Source of the DNA: Dictyobacter formicarum
GTDB taxonomy: Bacteria; Chloroflexota; Ktedonobacteria; Ktedonobacterales; Ktedonobacteraceae
Assembly: GCF_016587435.1 (NCBI RefSeq)
Contig: NZ_BNJJ01000002.1
Span: forward strand, 539,991 to 603,990
DNA: 64,000 nt
Reading direction: 5' to 3'
A model generated the notes under the pieces. The model saw only the letters and a list, made by a program, of their open reading frames with translations, made no database searches and was not told the DNA's origin. Both the position numbers and the translations under genes were made by a program. Positions 8,911 to 17,518 of the stretch are shown here, one piece after another (position 1 is the stretch's first letter; each line of letters opens with the position of its first letter).

Positions 8911-9705
8911 TTAGTCTGCAGCCACAACACGGGGTGGAAGTGATCTTCGTGTATTGTAGCCTCGGCGGTCAGACACATAGCGTTGAGGTGTCGGGCGTAC
9001 CTCTTCAGGAAGATATGAGCCAGCCGCATCGGTGTTAATGCCAGGGAAATTTGGACCATAGTTGTAGTGACCGGTCTCGGCTGGAGACAGTGGGCCACGC
9101 GCAAACATTGGTACACCTTTTACCTCTGGTACACCAAACTCAGGTGACTCATCATAGAGATCAGCCGGTACGCGGTCAAGACCACGCTTCAGCAGATCCA
9201 CTTCGTTAACCTTTAAACGCACAACATCATTGATAATGTTATTCTCAATAAAACGTAGCGGCACATAATAGACCTTCATGGCGAAACCGCCACGATCAGC
9301 CAGAATATAGTTGCCCAGGCGAGCCTGCACTGCACCCAGCGACTCACCACTTCTATCAATGACTGTTTGACCAATATAAAATTTTGCCAGAGCTCCGCCT
9401 AACTGTGGAGAAGAAATATATGTTTCTTCTGGTGCGGCCATCGGATCTTCTAGTGCCCACCCAAGAATACCTACAAGCACGAAGACAGCGCCAACCAGAG
9501 TCAGCCATGGTGCATCGGGAATGAACAACAAACCAACTATCGAAACCAGAATTGCGACACTAAGTAACACAGGCCACAAGCTAGGATTCGGTAAGTGGAT
9601 ATGATGTTCCTCCTCAGCAGCCAGCGCATCCTCCTCATAATCAGCGACAACAGTGCTCTCTCTATCGTCTGTAGCGGGATTAGCACGTTGAAGAGAACTA
9701 TCCAT
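8911..9705 (-). CDS. Membrane protein with cytochrome-oxidase-subunit-IV-like hairpin and PRC-barrel-like domain
   Basis: The start at 9705 is chosen because GAGG lies eight nt upstream; in-frame upstream codons continue into the repeat region. The 264-residue product has an acidic N-terminus, then HLPNPSLWPVLLSVAIL, two adjacent membrane helices (about residues 30-85) ending GWALEDP. That stretch resembles small subunit IV proteins of bacterial aa3 oxidases. It continues with IGQTVIDRSGESLGAVQA, a PRC-barrel or DUF2171-like strand pattern, and a Pro/Tyr/Arg-rich tail. No other oxidase genes are adjacent, so a respiratory role is inference only. Confidence 0.65.
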   Translation of the reverse strand: MDSSLQRANPATDDRESTVVADYEEDALAAEEEHHIHLPNPSLWPVLLSVAILVSIVGLLFIPDAPWLTLVGAVFVLVGILGWALEDPMAAPEETYISSPQLGGALAKFYIGQTVIDRSGESLGAVQARLGNYILADRGGFAMKVYYVPLRFIENNIINDVVRLKVNEVDLLKRGLDRVPADLYDESPEFGVPEVKGVPMFARGPLSPAETGHYNYGPNFPGINTDAAGSYLPEEVRPTPQRYVSDRRGYNTRRSLPPRVVAAD

Positions 9706-9772
9706 AAGCATTTCCTCTAAGAATGTATTACGATCTGTGAGGACGAGTATTCCCAATAAAATTGTCCTGTTC

Positions 9773-9961
9773 ATAACAATAACACAATTCCCCATTTTTG
9801 ACCAGAGCATAGCCCTCCACGACGTCCACATCACGCTCACCGCTCTACAATTCTTGTGCAAAACCAGCCGGTGTTATCCCCTTTTGTTCGTGCAAGTGGA
9901 TGTCAAAGTGGATGTCAAAGTGGATGTCAGATTTTCCCTCTCTCAAACAGCAATACAAGCG
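9773..9961. repeat. Dispersed repeat copy A with three 12-bp units
   Basis: This 189-bp stretch fills most of the 332-bp gap between 9706 and 10037 and matches 46820-46996 along its whole length, with identical blocks such as TTTTTGACCAGAG, TTCTTGTGCAAAAC and CAATACAAGCG. It contains three tandem 12-bp units, GTGGATGTCAAA twice and then GTGGATGTCAGA (9896-9931). Copy B has two related units, which explains its 12-bp shorter length. Neither copy has a convincing gene. Confidence 0.85.
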
Positions 9962-10037
9962 CATTCAAAGAAACCTCAAAGTGCATTAGGTAATTGCGAG
10001 ATGATACATCATCTCTAAAACAAATCGAGAAACTTTC

Positions 10038-12563
10038 CTATCGGCTTTGTTGTGTGTTGGGATCCATATTTTGTAATAGGAGGGCATAATTATCACGAAC
10101 TGTTCGGGTGCGAGGATGCTCAAGTCCCAGACTCTGCTCCAAGATGCTCAAGGCTCGCTGGTACAGTGGCTCCGCCTCTGTATACTTGCCCTGCTCTCGG
10201 TAAAGTTCCGCCAATCCGTTGAACGGAAAGGCCACATCAGGATGCTCGGCTCCTAGGCTTTGCTCCAAGATGCTCAAGGCTCGCTGGTACAACGGCTCCG
10301 CCTCTGCATACTTGCCCTGCTCTCGGTAGAGTTCCGCCAAATTATGGAGCGGATAGCCCACATCAGGATGCTCGGCTCCCAGGCTTTGCTCCAAGATGCC
10401 CAGGGCTCGCTGGTACAGTGGCTCCGCCTCTGCATACTTGCCCTGCTTTCGGTAGAGTTCCGCCAATCCGTTGAGCGAAGAGGCCACCTGAGGATGCTCG
10501 GCTCCTAGGCTCTGCTCCCAGATATGCAGGGCTCGCTGGTACAGTGGCTCTGCCTCTGCATACTTGCCCTGCTCTCGGTAGAGTTCCGCCAAATTATGGG
10601 GGGGATAGCCCACATCAGGATGCTCGGCTCCCAAACTCTGCTCCCAGATGTGCAGGGCTCGCTGGTACAACGGCTCCGCCTCTGCATACTTGCCCTGTTC
10701 TAGGTAGATATTCGCTAAATTATGGAGTGGATAGCCCACATCAGGATGCCCAGTTCCCAGGCTCGGCTCCAAGATGCCCAAGGCTCGCTGGTACAACGGC
10801 TCTGCCTCACGATAACGAGCACGATCCTGAAGGTAGGATGCTACCTTATAAAGCAAACGACTCGCTTTCCAGGTAGCGATCTGGTATTGTTGGATAATCT
10901 GCGTTCCTGTGATTGCTTGCCTCAGAAGCCGTTCACACTGTGGCCAGGTTCGATGTTTCGCATCTGGAAATGCTGCATTAATTGCCAACATCGCACGCTC
11001 AGCCCATATACGCTGCTCTTCCTCCTCTAACTCATCCTGGAGTACCGCCTGGACCAGCCGATGCACGGAGAGCGTTCGTTCTCTGGGATCACGCCGAACC
11101 AGTGAATAGGTCCGTAATACTTCGATAGCTTGATTGCGTAGTAAAGCATCAGAAGCGAGAGGAGCCAGCACCGGTCCCAGAACTGAAGCACCTAGGGTCA
11201 GAATTTCTTCGGCAATGGCGTCAGGGGCAAAATAAGCACACAGGCGTAACAGATCGGCAGCAGCATAATTCTTCTCCTGAACGCGTCTAAAGGAAAGAGA
11301 CCAGGTAGTAGCCACAGCCTCAGGATGATCAGAAATGCGAGAACGGCGATCATGAAGCAACGTTTGTCGATGGGTTTGATAAATCTCTTGATATTCCGAC
11401 AAACTTATCCCAGTCGCTTCCAGATAGGCTCCTGCTTGATCTAAAGCCAGAGGTAATCCCCCCAGAGTGTAGGTGATTGAAACTGCTAATTGCTGATCTG
11501 TAAGCGGCACTTGCAGCAAATCGGCATCAGGAGCCAACAGCCCGGCTCGTCGCAAAAATAACGCAGCGCCTTGTTCATCAGGCAACGTTTCCACTTCCAA
11601 GCGTGTGGCGAGCCGCTGCATATCCCAGGCACGGGTAGTCAGCAGAATATGACCTCCGGGAACTGTTGGCAAAAACGGTGGTAGCACATCCAATTCATCC
11701 ACATTATCAAGAATGAGCAACCACTTCTGATGGTTCTGTAGCCACATTTTGACGGCCTCTATAGTGATCTCCTGCTCATCCGCATCGCCTTCAGGGAGAT
11801 TAAGAAGCTTGGCAATCGCGATGTAGGAAGAAATGAGCGCATCCTGACTCTCAGCACGTGCCCACAAGACAGCTACATAGTCCTGATGGTAGCGATAGGC
11901 GTATTCCGTAGCGATCTGTGTCTTGCCAATTCCTCCAAGCCCGCTGATAGCTGTGGGGGACGGGGAAAGCGCCATGGCCTGCCCCCCTTGCAATTGGGCA
12001 TGTAGCTGTATGAGGACCTCATCTCGCCCCATAAAGAAGGGGTTACGAGGATAGGGAATGTTCCAGATAGACGGCAAAGTGGCACGTGCGGAACTGGCTG
12101 GCAACAATGACAAGTCTTCGATGGCCCGGCGGATACCAGTCACCACATCCACAAACGCCTCATCGCGATTGCTCCATGTGGTAATTGCCTTGGCATCAGT
12201 TGGCAAGACTTGTAAATGAGAAAATAAGGCGCCTTTCCAGTCAGCTGGACGCAATATCACGGGAATGACGCGAGCCTGGCCAGCCTGGTTGCGGGCCAAC
12301 GCACGTTTCATCTCGACCTGATAGCAATAATCTGATGCGAGGAAATCCGAGCTGACCAACAGAAGGATGATCGATGCGCGATTTAATCGTTCATCAATCG
12401 TCCTAGCCCAGTCAGTACCTGGAACGACCTTCCGATCGAACCAGGTTGAGATGAGTCCCTGGCGTTCGAGTGAACTGAGATGCTTCATCAACTCATCACG
12501 CAATGGCTCATCTTCATGAGCATACGAAAGAAACACATTAATAGCGTTTGAGTACGTCGTCAT
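10038..12563 (-). CDS. TIR - NB-ARC - TPR protein (STAND signalling or defence ATPase)
   Basis: The 841-residue protein has an N-terminal TIR domain (residues 8-150) with FLSYAHEDE, WFDRKVVPG and SDYCYQVE; Glu84 aligns with the catalytic NADase Glu of active TIRs. An NB-ARC ATPase follows, with Walker A GLGGIGKT at 208-215 and Walker B WLLILDNVDE. A helical region leads to kinesin-light-chain-type TPRs (about 600-830). The TPRs come from tandem 126-bp DNA units that are nearly identical, for example AEPLYQRAL repeated six or more times. STAND ATPases with TIR effectors commonly sense phage and deplete NAD; that role is inferred. It follows the HTH-TPR gene by 77 bp on the same strand. Confidence 0.9.
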   Translation of the reverse strand: MTTYSNAINVFLSYAHEDEPLRDELMKHLSSLERQGLISTWFDRKVVPGTDWARTIDERLNRASIILLLVSSDFLASDYCYQVEMKRALARNQAGQARVIPVILRPADWKGALFSHLQVLPTDAKAITTWSNRDEAFVDVVTGIRRAIEDLSLLPASSARATLPSIWNIPYPRNPFFMGRDEVLIQLHAQLQGGQAMALSPSPTAISGLGGIGKTQIATEYAYRYHQDYVAVLWARAESQDALISSYIAIAKLLNLPEGDADEQEITIEAVKMWLQNHQKWLLILDNVDELDVLPPFLPTVPGGHILLTTRAWDMQRLATRLEVETLPDEQGAALFLRRAGLLAPDADLLQVPLTDQQLAVSITYTLGGLPLALDQAGAYLEATGISLSEYQEIYQTHRQTLLHDRRSRISDHPEAVATTWSLSFRRVQEKNYAAADLLRLCAYFAPDAIAEEILTLGASVLGPVLAPLASDALLRNQAIEVLRTYSLVRRDPRERTLSVHRLVQAVLQDELEEEEQRIWAERAMLAINAAFPDAKHRTWPQCERLLRQAITGTQIIQQYQIATWKASRLLYKVASYLQDRARYREAEPLYQRALGILEPSLGTGHPDVGYPLHNLANIYLEQGKYAEAEPLYQRALHIWEQSLGAEHPDVGYPPHNLAELYREQGKYAEAEPLYQRALHIWEQSLGAEHPQVASSLNGLAELYRKQGKYAEAEPLYQRALGILEQSLGAEHPDVGYPLHNLAELYREQGKYAEAEPLYQRALSILEQSLGAEHPDVAFPFNGLAELYREQGKYTEAEPLYQRALSILEQSLGLEHPRTRTVRDNYALLLQNMDPNTQQSR

Positions 12564-12640
12564 AACTGAAAAGCATCCTGTCCCTAGACGCTAGGAAGTG
12601 ACAATGAACAAGATGATAAACCAAGCTTACTCCTCAAGCC

Positions 12641-14020
12641 TCAACTGCCCTGTTGAAACAAACCCTCCAGATTCTGGACACGGGTTTCGCTGGGCCAGCG
12701 CAGCTGGATCTGCTTAAAGACATCCGCAGACTCGCTTTGCCAAATTTCATACCCCTGTTCAGCGGCAGCGTTAGCCCCAGCTTCGACATATGCGCAACTC
12801 ATCTCAAGATTTCCCAATTCAGCCGCCGCACTTCCTTGCAGATTGATGATCTCAATACGCCAACTTTCTGCAACAGGGAACTTGGGATTAAGTCCATCTA
12901 CTTGTGCCAGCGCGTCCCAGGCCTGTTGAGGCTGGTCTAAGTCCATGTATGTCAGCCCATCATACAGATGGAGGACTGCTTCATTACAAACCGTATACAG
13001 GAAACTTGGGTCTTCTTCCGGCTGCGAGGGGAACACTTCGTGTGCGCGGCCTCTATACCTCAGCGCATCTTGCTGGTTTCCACATCGCGCGTAGGCGCTG
13101 GCCAATCCCATATATATTCTGGCGCGTAGCAGAGGCGACACATAACGTGTAAGAGGGAGCGCTCTCTGATATGTCTGCAGGGCCTTATCGGTCTTCTTGG
13201 CGACGAGAGCGATCGTTGCCATCTGCTTAAGGGCAGCCACCTGGATACTATAGTCACCTGTAAGCTGACTATACTGCACTGCTAAATCACAGTACCTCTC
13301 TAGGGCAGGAACGTTGCCCTTGTCCACCTCGGCCGCAAGTATGTATCCCTGCGAGGCAATCGCTGCGGCCATTTTCTGGTTTTTTGAATAGGTTTGGGCC
13401 AGGGTCTCTACCCTCGGCAGGAAGGTCGGCAGAATCTCCTGTACGGTCTCGGGCTGGCTCGCATTATTCAGTCCCCAGCAAGTATCTACTAGCTTTGAAA
13501 AATGTGCTAAAGTTTCCTCATTAATGTTTGTTGGCTTGGTAAGTCCTCTGCTAAGCCGGTCCCACGGTTCAGGGTTTATCAGTTCGTTCATAGGCATTGC
13601 CAGTGTTAATCCTGATACGCCCAGCAACTGCTTTAGTGCGTTCCGCCGTGACTCGTCAAAGTGCGCCATTTTGTCCTCTCCTATTAGTATGGAAGAGAGA
13701 TATGATGCTTGCTCCCTCGTTAACACTATGATTGATGGGCTTTGACTTTCCTGCAACTCGTAGATTGAAGGCTGCGCCGGAACACTTTTCGATGCGGTTG
13801 CATCTCCAATTGTATCTAGCAAATGTCCGTCATCCGTATATCCCAGATCCCGAGGAGACATTCCAAAAGCCTGACACAGTAAACTCAGATTATACCCTCT
13901 GGGTGTTTGTGTACCTAGCTCCCAGCGCATATAGGTGCGTTCACTTACTTCAGCCTTATCTGCAGCGAAAGCCTGTGACCATAACCGTTGCTTCCTGGCA
14001 TTGCGTAGCTTCTGGTTCAT
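12641..14020 (-). CDS. HTH regulator with TPR-like helical repeats
   Basis: Residues 1-60 form a Cro/C1-type helix-turn-helix (WSQAFAADKAEVSERTYMRWE), and the remaining 400 residues are alpha-helical with TPR-like segments such as ALQTYQRALPLTRYVSPLLRARIYMGLA. The 459-residue layout is common in actinobacterial and ktedonobacterial regulators. It is upstream of the TIR-NB-ARC gene on the same strand and may regulate it or serve as its sensor; that link rests only on adjacency. Helically spaced GACAGGT-like repeats lie upstream and could be autoregulatory sites. Confidence 0.8.
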   Translation of the reverse strand: MNQKLRNARKQRLWSQAFAADKAEVSERTYMRWELGTQTPRGYNLSLLCQAFGMSPRDLGYTDDGHLLDTIGDATASKSVPAQPSIYELQESQSPSIIVLTREQASYLSSILIGEDKMAHFDESRRNALKQLLGVSGLTLAMPMNELINPEPWDRLSRGLTKPTNINEETLAHFSKLVDTCWGLNNASQPETVQEILPTFLPRVETLAQTYSKNQKMAAAIASQGYILAAEVDKGNVPALERYCDLAVQYSQLTGDYSIQVAALKQMATIALVAKKTDKALQTYQRALPLTRYVSPLLRARIYMGLASAYARCGNQQDALRYRGRAHEVFPSQPEEDPSFLYTVCNEAVLHLYDGLTYMDLDQPQQAWDALAQVDGLNPKFPVAESWRIEIINLQGSAAAELGNLEMSCAYVEAGANAAAEQGYEIWQSESADVFKQIQLRWPSETRVQNLEGLFQQGS

Positions 14021-14332
14021 CTCAGCCCCTTAAATGAATTCTAAGGTTCTACGACAGTAGGGTCAAGCAAAAAACATCTTTAAAATGGAGCATTACAGCA
14101 CAAACGACAGGTAAATGACAGGTGGTAACGACACTATAAACGTGAGTATAACGTCCGCTTTACGACATTCTCCTCTTTTTCTGTGTGAAGTATTATTAGC
14201 GTTAAGACAGCCGCGTCTTTAGCATACATCATTAAATAGGAAGGTTTCAACGTGAACAAAGCATATAGGCACATAAATACCAAAACCGCGTTAAGTAACA
14301 TGGCAAACCGTTCCTCAATCGTACAACAGAGT
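14021..14332. other. 312-bp spacer upstream of the HTH-TPR gene, with phased short repeats
   Basis: ACGACAGGTAA (14104), ATGACAGGTGG (14115) and AACGACACT (14127) recur at roughly one helical turn, as expected for a regulator-binding array. A + strand reading frame with a GTG start at 14252 runs antisense into the XRE gene and is probably not real. No att core could be recognised here. Confidence 0.4.
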
Positions 14333-14542
14333 CTACCGAACGGTTTGAATACCGAGCTCTTGAAAAGTTACAGATCGATCAAGATGTTTGCTCAACGCGA
14401 TACAGGCACGCGCAGCCAATGCCGCTCTGACAGGCTTTCCTTTCTCAATCTTTTCGATCGTTGCACGGGATATGTCCGCTTCTTTCGATAATTGAGTGAT
14501 AGTCAATCCAGCATTGGTTCGTAGGTCTTCAAATGTGGTCAT
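14333..14542 (-). CDS. Small XRE-family repressor-like protein
   Basis: The 69-residue product is almost only a helix-turn-helix: TFEDLRTNAGLTITQLSKEADISRATIEKIEKGKPV, then an amphipathic C-terminal helix. The start at 14542 has GGAGG six nt upstream; an earlier in-frame ATG lacks a site. It is divergent from the replication operon and next to two ACGGCCGT palindromes, so it probably represses that operon and perhaps itself, as phage and ICE immunity repressors do. The role is inference from position. Confidence 0.8.
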   Translation of the reverse strand: MTTFEDLRTNAGLTITQLSKEADISRATIEKIEKGKPVRAALAARACIALSKHLDRSVTFQELGIQTVR

Positions 14543-14655
14543 AAAATCCTCCCTTTTCTGTATATTGTATTGGCTAGATACTAGCATATAGTTGCAAAGA
14601 AATCAATTTGTTTAGCTGTAATCGTTCATCTTTGCTAAAATCCGCTAAAAAAGCA

Positions 14656-14743
14656 TTGACATTGGAGAAGATACGGCCGTATACTTCGATCAGCGCAAGC
14701 AAAAATGATCAAAGAAGGGCAAAGAAAGACAAATAACGGCCGT
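14656..14743 (+). promoter_or_regulatory. Strong promoter of the replication operon with two palindromic operators
   Basis: A -35 TTGACA (14656-14661) is followed after 18 bp by a -10 TATACT (14680-14685). The palindrome ATACGGCCGTAT (14671-14682) overlaps the spacer and -10. A second ACGGCCGT (14736-14743) lies 63 bp downstream, centre to centre, about six helical turns away on the same face. This fits repression by looping or co-operative binding, likely by the XRE protein encoded just to the left. Confidence 0.7.
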
Positions 14744-14772
14744 AAAGTTATATTTTGAAAGGAGAAAGAGCT

Positions 14773-15009
14773 ATGCTAACTCAGATGTTGCCCTGGATTG
14801 CGGTTTCAGGATTGCTGGGGTTAATCGCTGGATTGATTCTCGGAATTTACCTGGCTTCAGCCTTAGTGAGAGGTCACTATAGCCATATCTTGACCAATAC
14901 GGATCACGGCCAACATATCCCAAAGGCGGCATTTATTCCTCGGCCTTATCCAGCGAGCCGCCCTCTTGATATAAGCGATGAGGAATACTACATGCGCACA
15001 CACCGCTAG
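14773..15009 (+). CDS. Small membrane protein of unknown function
   Basis: The 78-residue product has one strong N-terminal membrane helix (PWIAVSGLLGLIAGLILGIY, residues 6-25) and a hydrophilic tail with Pro, Tyr and Arg ending DEEYYMRTHR. The start at 14773 follows AAGGAG by about 9 nt. It is the first gene after the strong promoter. I do not recognise the family; first-gene position before a sigma factor could suggest a regulatory or membrane-sensor role, but nothing in the sequence proves it. Confidence 0.6.
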   Translation: MLTQMLPWIAVSGLLGLIAGLILGIYLASALVRGHYSHILTNTDHGQHIPKAAFIPRPYPASRPLDISDEEYYMRTHR

Positions 15010-15156
15010 CAAGCAGAAAGGCTTGGCATGCGCCACATACCAAGCCCGATTGAGAAACTTTTCTCGTAAACGTGCTTTCGTCCCGACAGTCAAGTCCTCC
15101 TCCATAGTATCCCGTGTTGGAGGCTTGACGTCAAGCGCCATGAGGAGCAAGATGCT

Positions 15157-15852
15157 ATGGCCTGGAAAACAAATGTCAGCCCTACACGGGTACAACAACA
15201 AGCTCTGGTTGCACGCGCACAAGCTGGGGAGCCTGTAAGAGATGAAATTATCCTTTCTCTTCAACCCTGCATCAAAGCGATGGCAACCAAGCACATCTAT
15301 AATAACCTTCACAATAGCCATCATGTCGAATGCGATGATCTGGTACAGGAAGCGAACGTCGCTGTCCTCGAAGCTCTGCAAAATGCTCTGACCAAAGAAG
15401 ATCCCTATAGGTATCTGGTGAAAGTCGCGAAAAGGGCGATGATCGAGTACTATGTCAACGGGAGATCTGACCTCATCAAGACCTGGCATAGTTACCAGAA
15501 ACCTCTTTCTATTCTAAGCCTGGATGTACCAGTGCAACGGGAAACAGAGACGCCTTTTGCTGATACACTCTCTGTAGAAGTGCGCTTAGAAACTTCCAAG
15601 CCGCTAGAAGAGGAATATGCTTCCCTCTACAGCGCTATTGAGGCGCTCCCCGAAAAACAGAAACTTGTCGTCCGGCGCTATTATGGCTTGAGCGATGCTC
15701 CTACCCCTCTCAACGAGATCAGCCGCATGCTCTCACCTAAATCACCGCGGCCAGCCAATGCTCACTACCATAATAAGTGTGCTCTGAACGCATTACGTAC
15801 GCTCCTGGCCCCAGCAACCTCCGAGCCCTGTGCGATCGGAGGTGCCAAGTGA
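15157..15852 (+). CDS. Sigma-70-family RNA polymerase sigma factor encoded by the element
   Basis: The 231-residue protein has a region 2 signature, ECDDLVQEANVAVLEAL, near residues 67-83 and a region 4 helix-turn-helix, ALPEKQKLVVRRYYGLS, near residues 163-179, with a region-3-like linker. It lacks region 1.1. GAGGAG lies nine nt upstream. Its stop overlaps the GTG start of the helicase gene, so the two are translationally coupled. It probably directs transcription of element genes; a repeated intergenic cassette in the right half of the element is a candidate target set. Confidence 0.82.
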   Translation: MAWKTNVSPTRVQQQALVARAQAGEPVRDEIILSLQPCIKAMATKHIYNNLHNSHHVECDDLVQEANVAVLEALQNALTKEDPYRYLVKVAKRAMIEYYVNGRSDLIKTWHSYQKPLSILSLDVPVQRETETPFADTLSVEVRLETSKPLEEEYASLYSAIEALPEKQKLVVRRYYGLSDAPTPLNEISRMLSPKSPRPANAHYHNKCALNALRTLLAPATSEPCAIGGAK

Positions 15853-17516
15853 TACTAACACCCTCTACGATCACACTGCGTCCGTACCAGGAAACGTGTA
15901 TAGATCGGGTTATTGCCTCCTACAACCTGCAGCCGCAGGGAGGGAAAGCGCTCGTAGTTTTGCCCACCGGAGGCGGGAAAACGATCGTTTTTACCGAGAT
16001 AGCGCGGCGGCTCGGCCTCAACACGCTCATCATCGCACACCGGCAAGAGTTGCTACAGCAGGCCGCAGATAAGTTCCGCCTGGTGGATCCCACCGCGATC
16101 ATCGGGCAGGTAGGGGCAGGGCGCCACGAATATGGGGCACCCATCACCGTCGCCTCTATTCAGACGATTAGCCGCCCCGAACACCTCCGGAACCTCAAGC
16201 TGTTCGGGTATGGGTTGGTCATCATCGACGAGTGTCATCACAGCTCAGCTGGCGGTTACCAGGCGGTACTCGACGCGCTGCCAGATACTTTTGTTCTGGG
16301 GGTCACCGCAACACCCGATAGATTGGATAAGCAAAGTATCGAAGCCATTTTCGGAGAGCCGGTATTCTCCGCATCAATCATCGATATGGTTGAGCAGGGG
16401 TTCCTCTGCGATCTGAGGGCCATAGCTATCCCGACCACCACCTCACTGGATGACGTCCATACCCAGGCGGGAGATTTCAAGCTAGATGAGCTCGAGGTCG
16501 CAGTTGACACCTCCGAGCGCAACAGGGCCATTGTCCTTGCCTATAAGAAGCACTGCCAGGGACGACAAGGGATCTGCTTCGCGGTCACCATTGAGCACGC
16601 GGCCCACCTAGCGGAAACCTTCACCGAGATGGGCGTCCGCTCCGAAGTGGTCAGCGGGGAAACGCCATCCGAGGCGCGCAAGCGGATTCTGCACGAGTAT
16701 GAGCGGGGCTCTGTAGAAGTGCTGTGCAATTGCGGCGTACTCACCGAGGGATTCGACGCTCCCCAGACCTCTTGTATCATCATGGCCCGCCCCACCAAAT
16801 CAAGGGCACTGTTTACCCAGTGTGTTGGTCGCGGGACACGACTGGCTCCGGGGAAGAAAGACGCGATTATCCTCGACATCACCGATAATTGCCTCAAACA
16901 CCGGATCCAGCCCCTGACCTTGAGCAAAGCTCTAGACATGACTCTCTTGAACGGCGAGAGCATCACCGAGACGAAGAAGCGAGAGCTCCAGGAACGCGAA
17001 GAGCGCGAGGAGCGCATGACGAAGGTCTCACGCCGAACGCAGGATCTCGCCCTCAACATGCTGGCCCGAATGGACTGGAAACGCCAGAGGACCGGCGCCT
17101 ATGTGCTCGAAATCGGGGAACACAAACACAAGGTGTACCTGGTGCCCTCGGACGACAAGGACGGCTACTATTCCGTCTGGGCCCAGCTGGCCCCCAGCTA
17201 CCAGAAGCAACAGTGGCTGAAGGAGTCCCCTCTGGAATGGGCCCAGCAACACGCCGAAATGAAGGCAAAAGTGCTGCAAGCCGGTGCCAATAAGGCCGTG
17301 CTTGTTGACAACAACCACCCTTGGCGCGCAAGGTCCGTCTCCGACAAACAACGCTACCTGCTCAACAAATACAAGATCCCCGTAACGCCACATATGACCG
17401 CCGGAGAAGCATCTGATCTGATCGGAAAAGCAAAGGATGATGCGGAGAAACTACGCGCCGAGAAAAAAGCCAGACGCGCACAGAAAGCCATTCAAACGCT
17501 GATAGGGAGGAGATAA
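15849..17516 (+). CDS. SF2 DEAD/DEAH-type helicase
   Basis: The 555-residue helicase has motif I LPTGGGKT near residue 39, motif II DECHH, motif III TATPDR, and C-terminal motifs VLTEGFDAPQ and QCVGRGTRLAPGK. This is the UvrB/RecG/type III-like layout seen in phage and plasmid replication helicases. The GTG start at 15849 overlaps the sigma factor stop as GTGA and has GGAGGTG six nt upstream; this start removes 24 residues that would only restate the sigma tail. The C-terminal 150 residues are Lys/Arg rich with EKLRAEKKARRAQ. It probably acts in element replication or repair. Confidence 0.88.
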   Translation: MILTPSTITLRPYQETCIDRVIASYNLQPQGGKALVVLPTGGGKTIVFTEIARRLGLNTLIIAHRQELLQQAADKFRLVDPTAIIGQVGAGRHEYGAPITVASIQTISRPEHLRNLKLFGYGLVIIDECHHSSAGGYQAVLDALPDTFVLGVTATPDRLDKQSIEAIFGEPVFSASIIDMVEQGFLCDLRAIAIPTTTSLDDVHTQAGDFKLDELEVAVDTSERNRAIVLAYKKHCQGRQGICFAVTIEHAAHLAETFTEMGVRSEVVSGETPSEARKRILHEYERGSVEVLCNCGVLTEGFDAPQTSCIIMARPTKSRALFTQCVGRGTRLAPGKKDAIILDITDNCLKHRIQPLTLSKALDMTLLNGESITETKKRELQEREEREERMTKVSRRTQDLALNMLARMDWKRQRTGAYVLEIGEHKHKVYLVPSDDKDGYYSVWAQLAPSYQKQQWLKESPLEWAQQHAEMKAKVLQAGANKAVLVDNNHPWRARSVSDKQRYLLNKYKIPVTPHMTAGEASDLIGKAKDDAEKLRAEKKARRAQKAIQTLIGRR

Positions 17517-17518
17517 GT

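Noticed and set aside
9896..9931. CRISPR-like array of GTGGATGTCAAA units
   Set aside because: Units are 12 bp, directly adjacent with no spacers, and no cas gene is present.
14252..14491. 79-residue + strand frame with GTG start and AGGAAGG site
   Set aside because: It runs antisense through the XRE gene, whose helix-turn-helix is clear; kept out as probably non-coding.
14863..15489. 208-residue minus-strand frame
   Set aside because: Antisense to the small membrane protein and sigma factor genes, with no family match or ribosome site.
16541..17059. 172-residue minus-strand frame in the helicase gene
   Set aside because: Ser/Arg-rich antisense shadow of a well-supported helicase.
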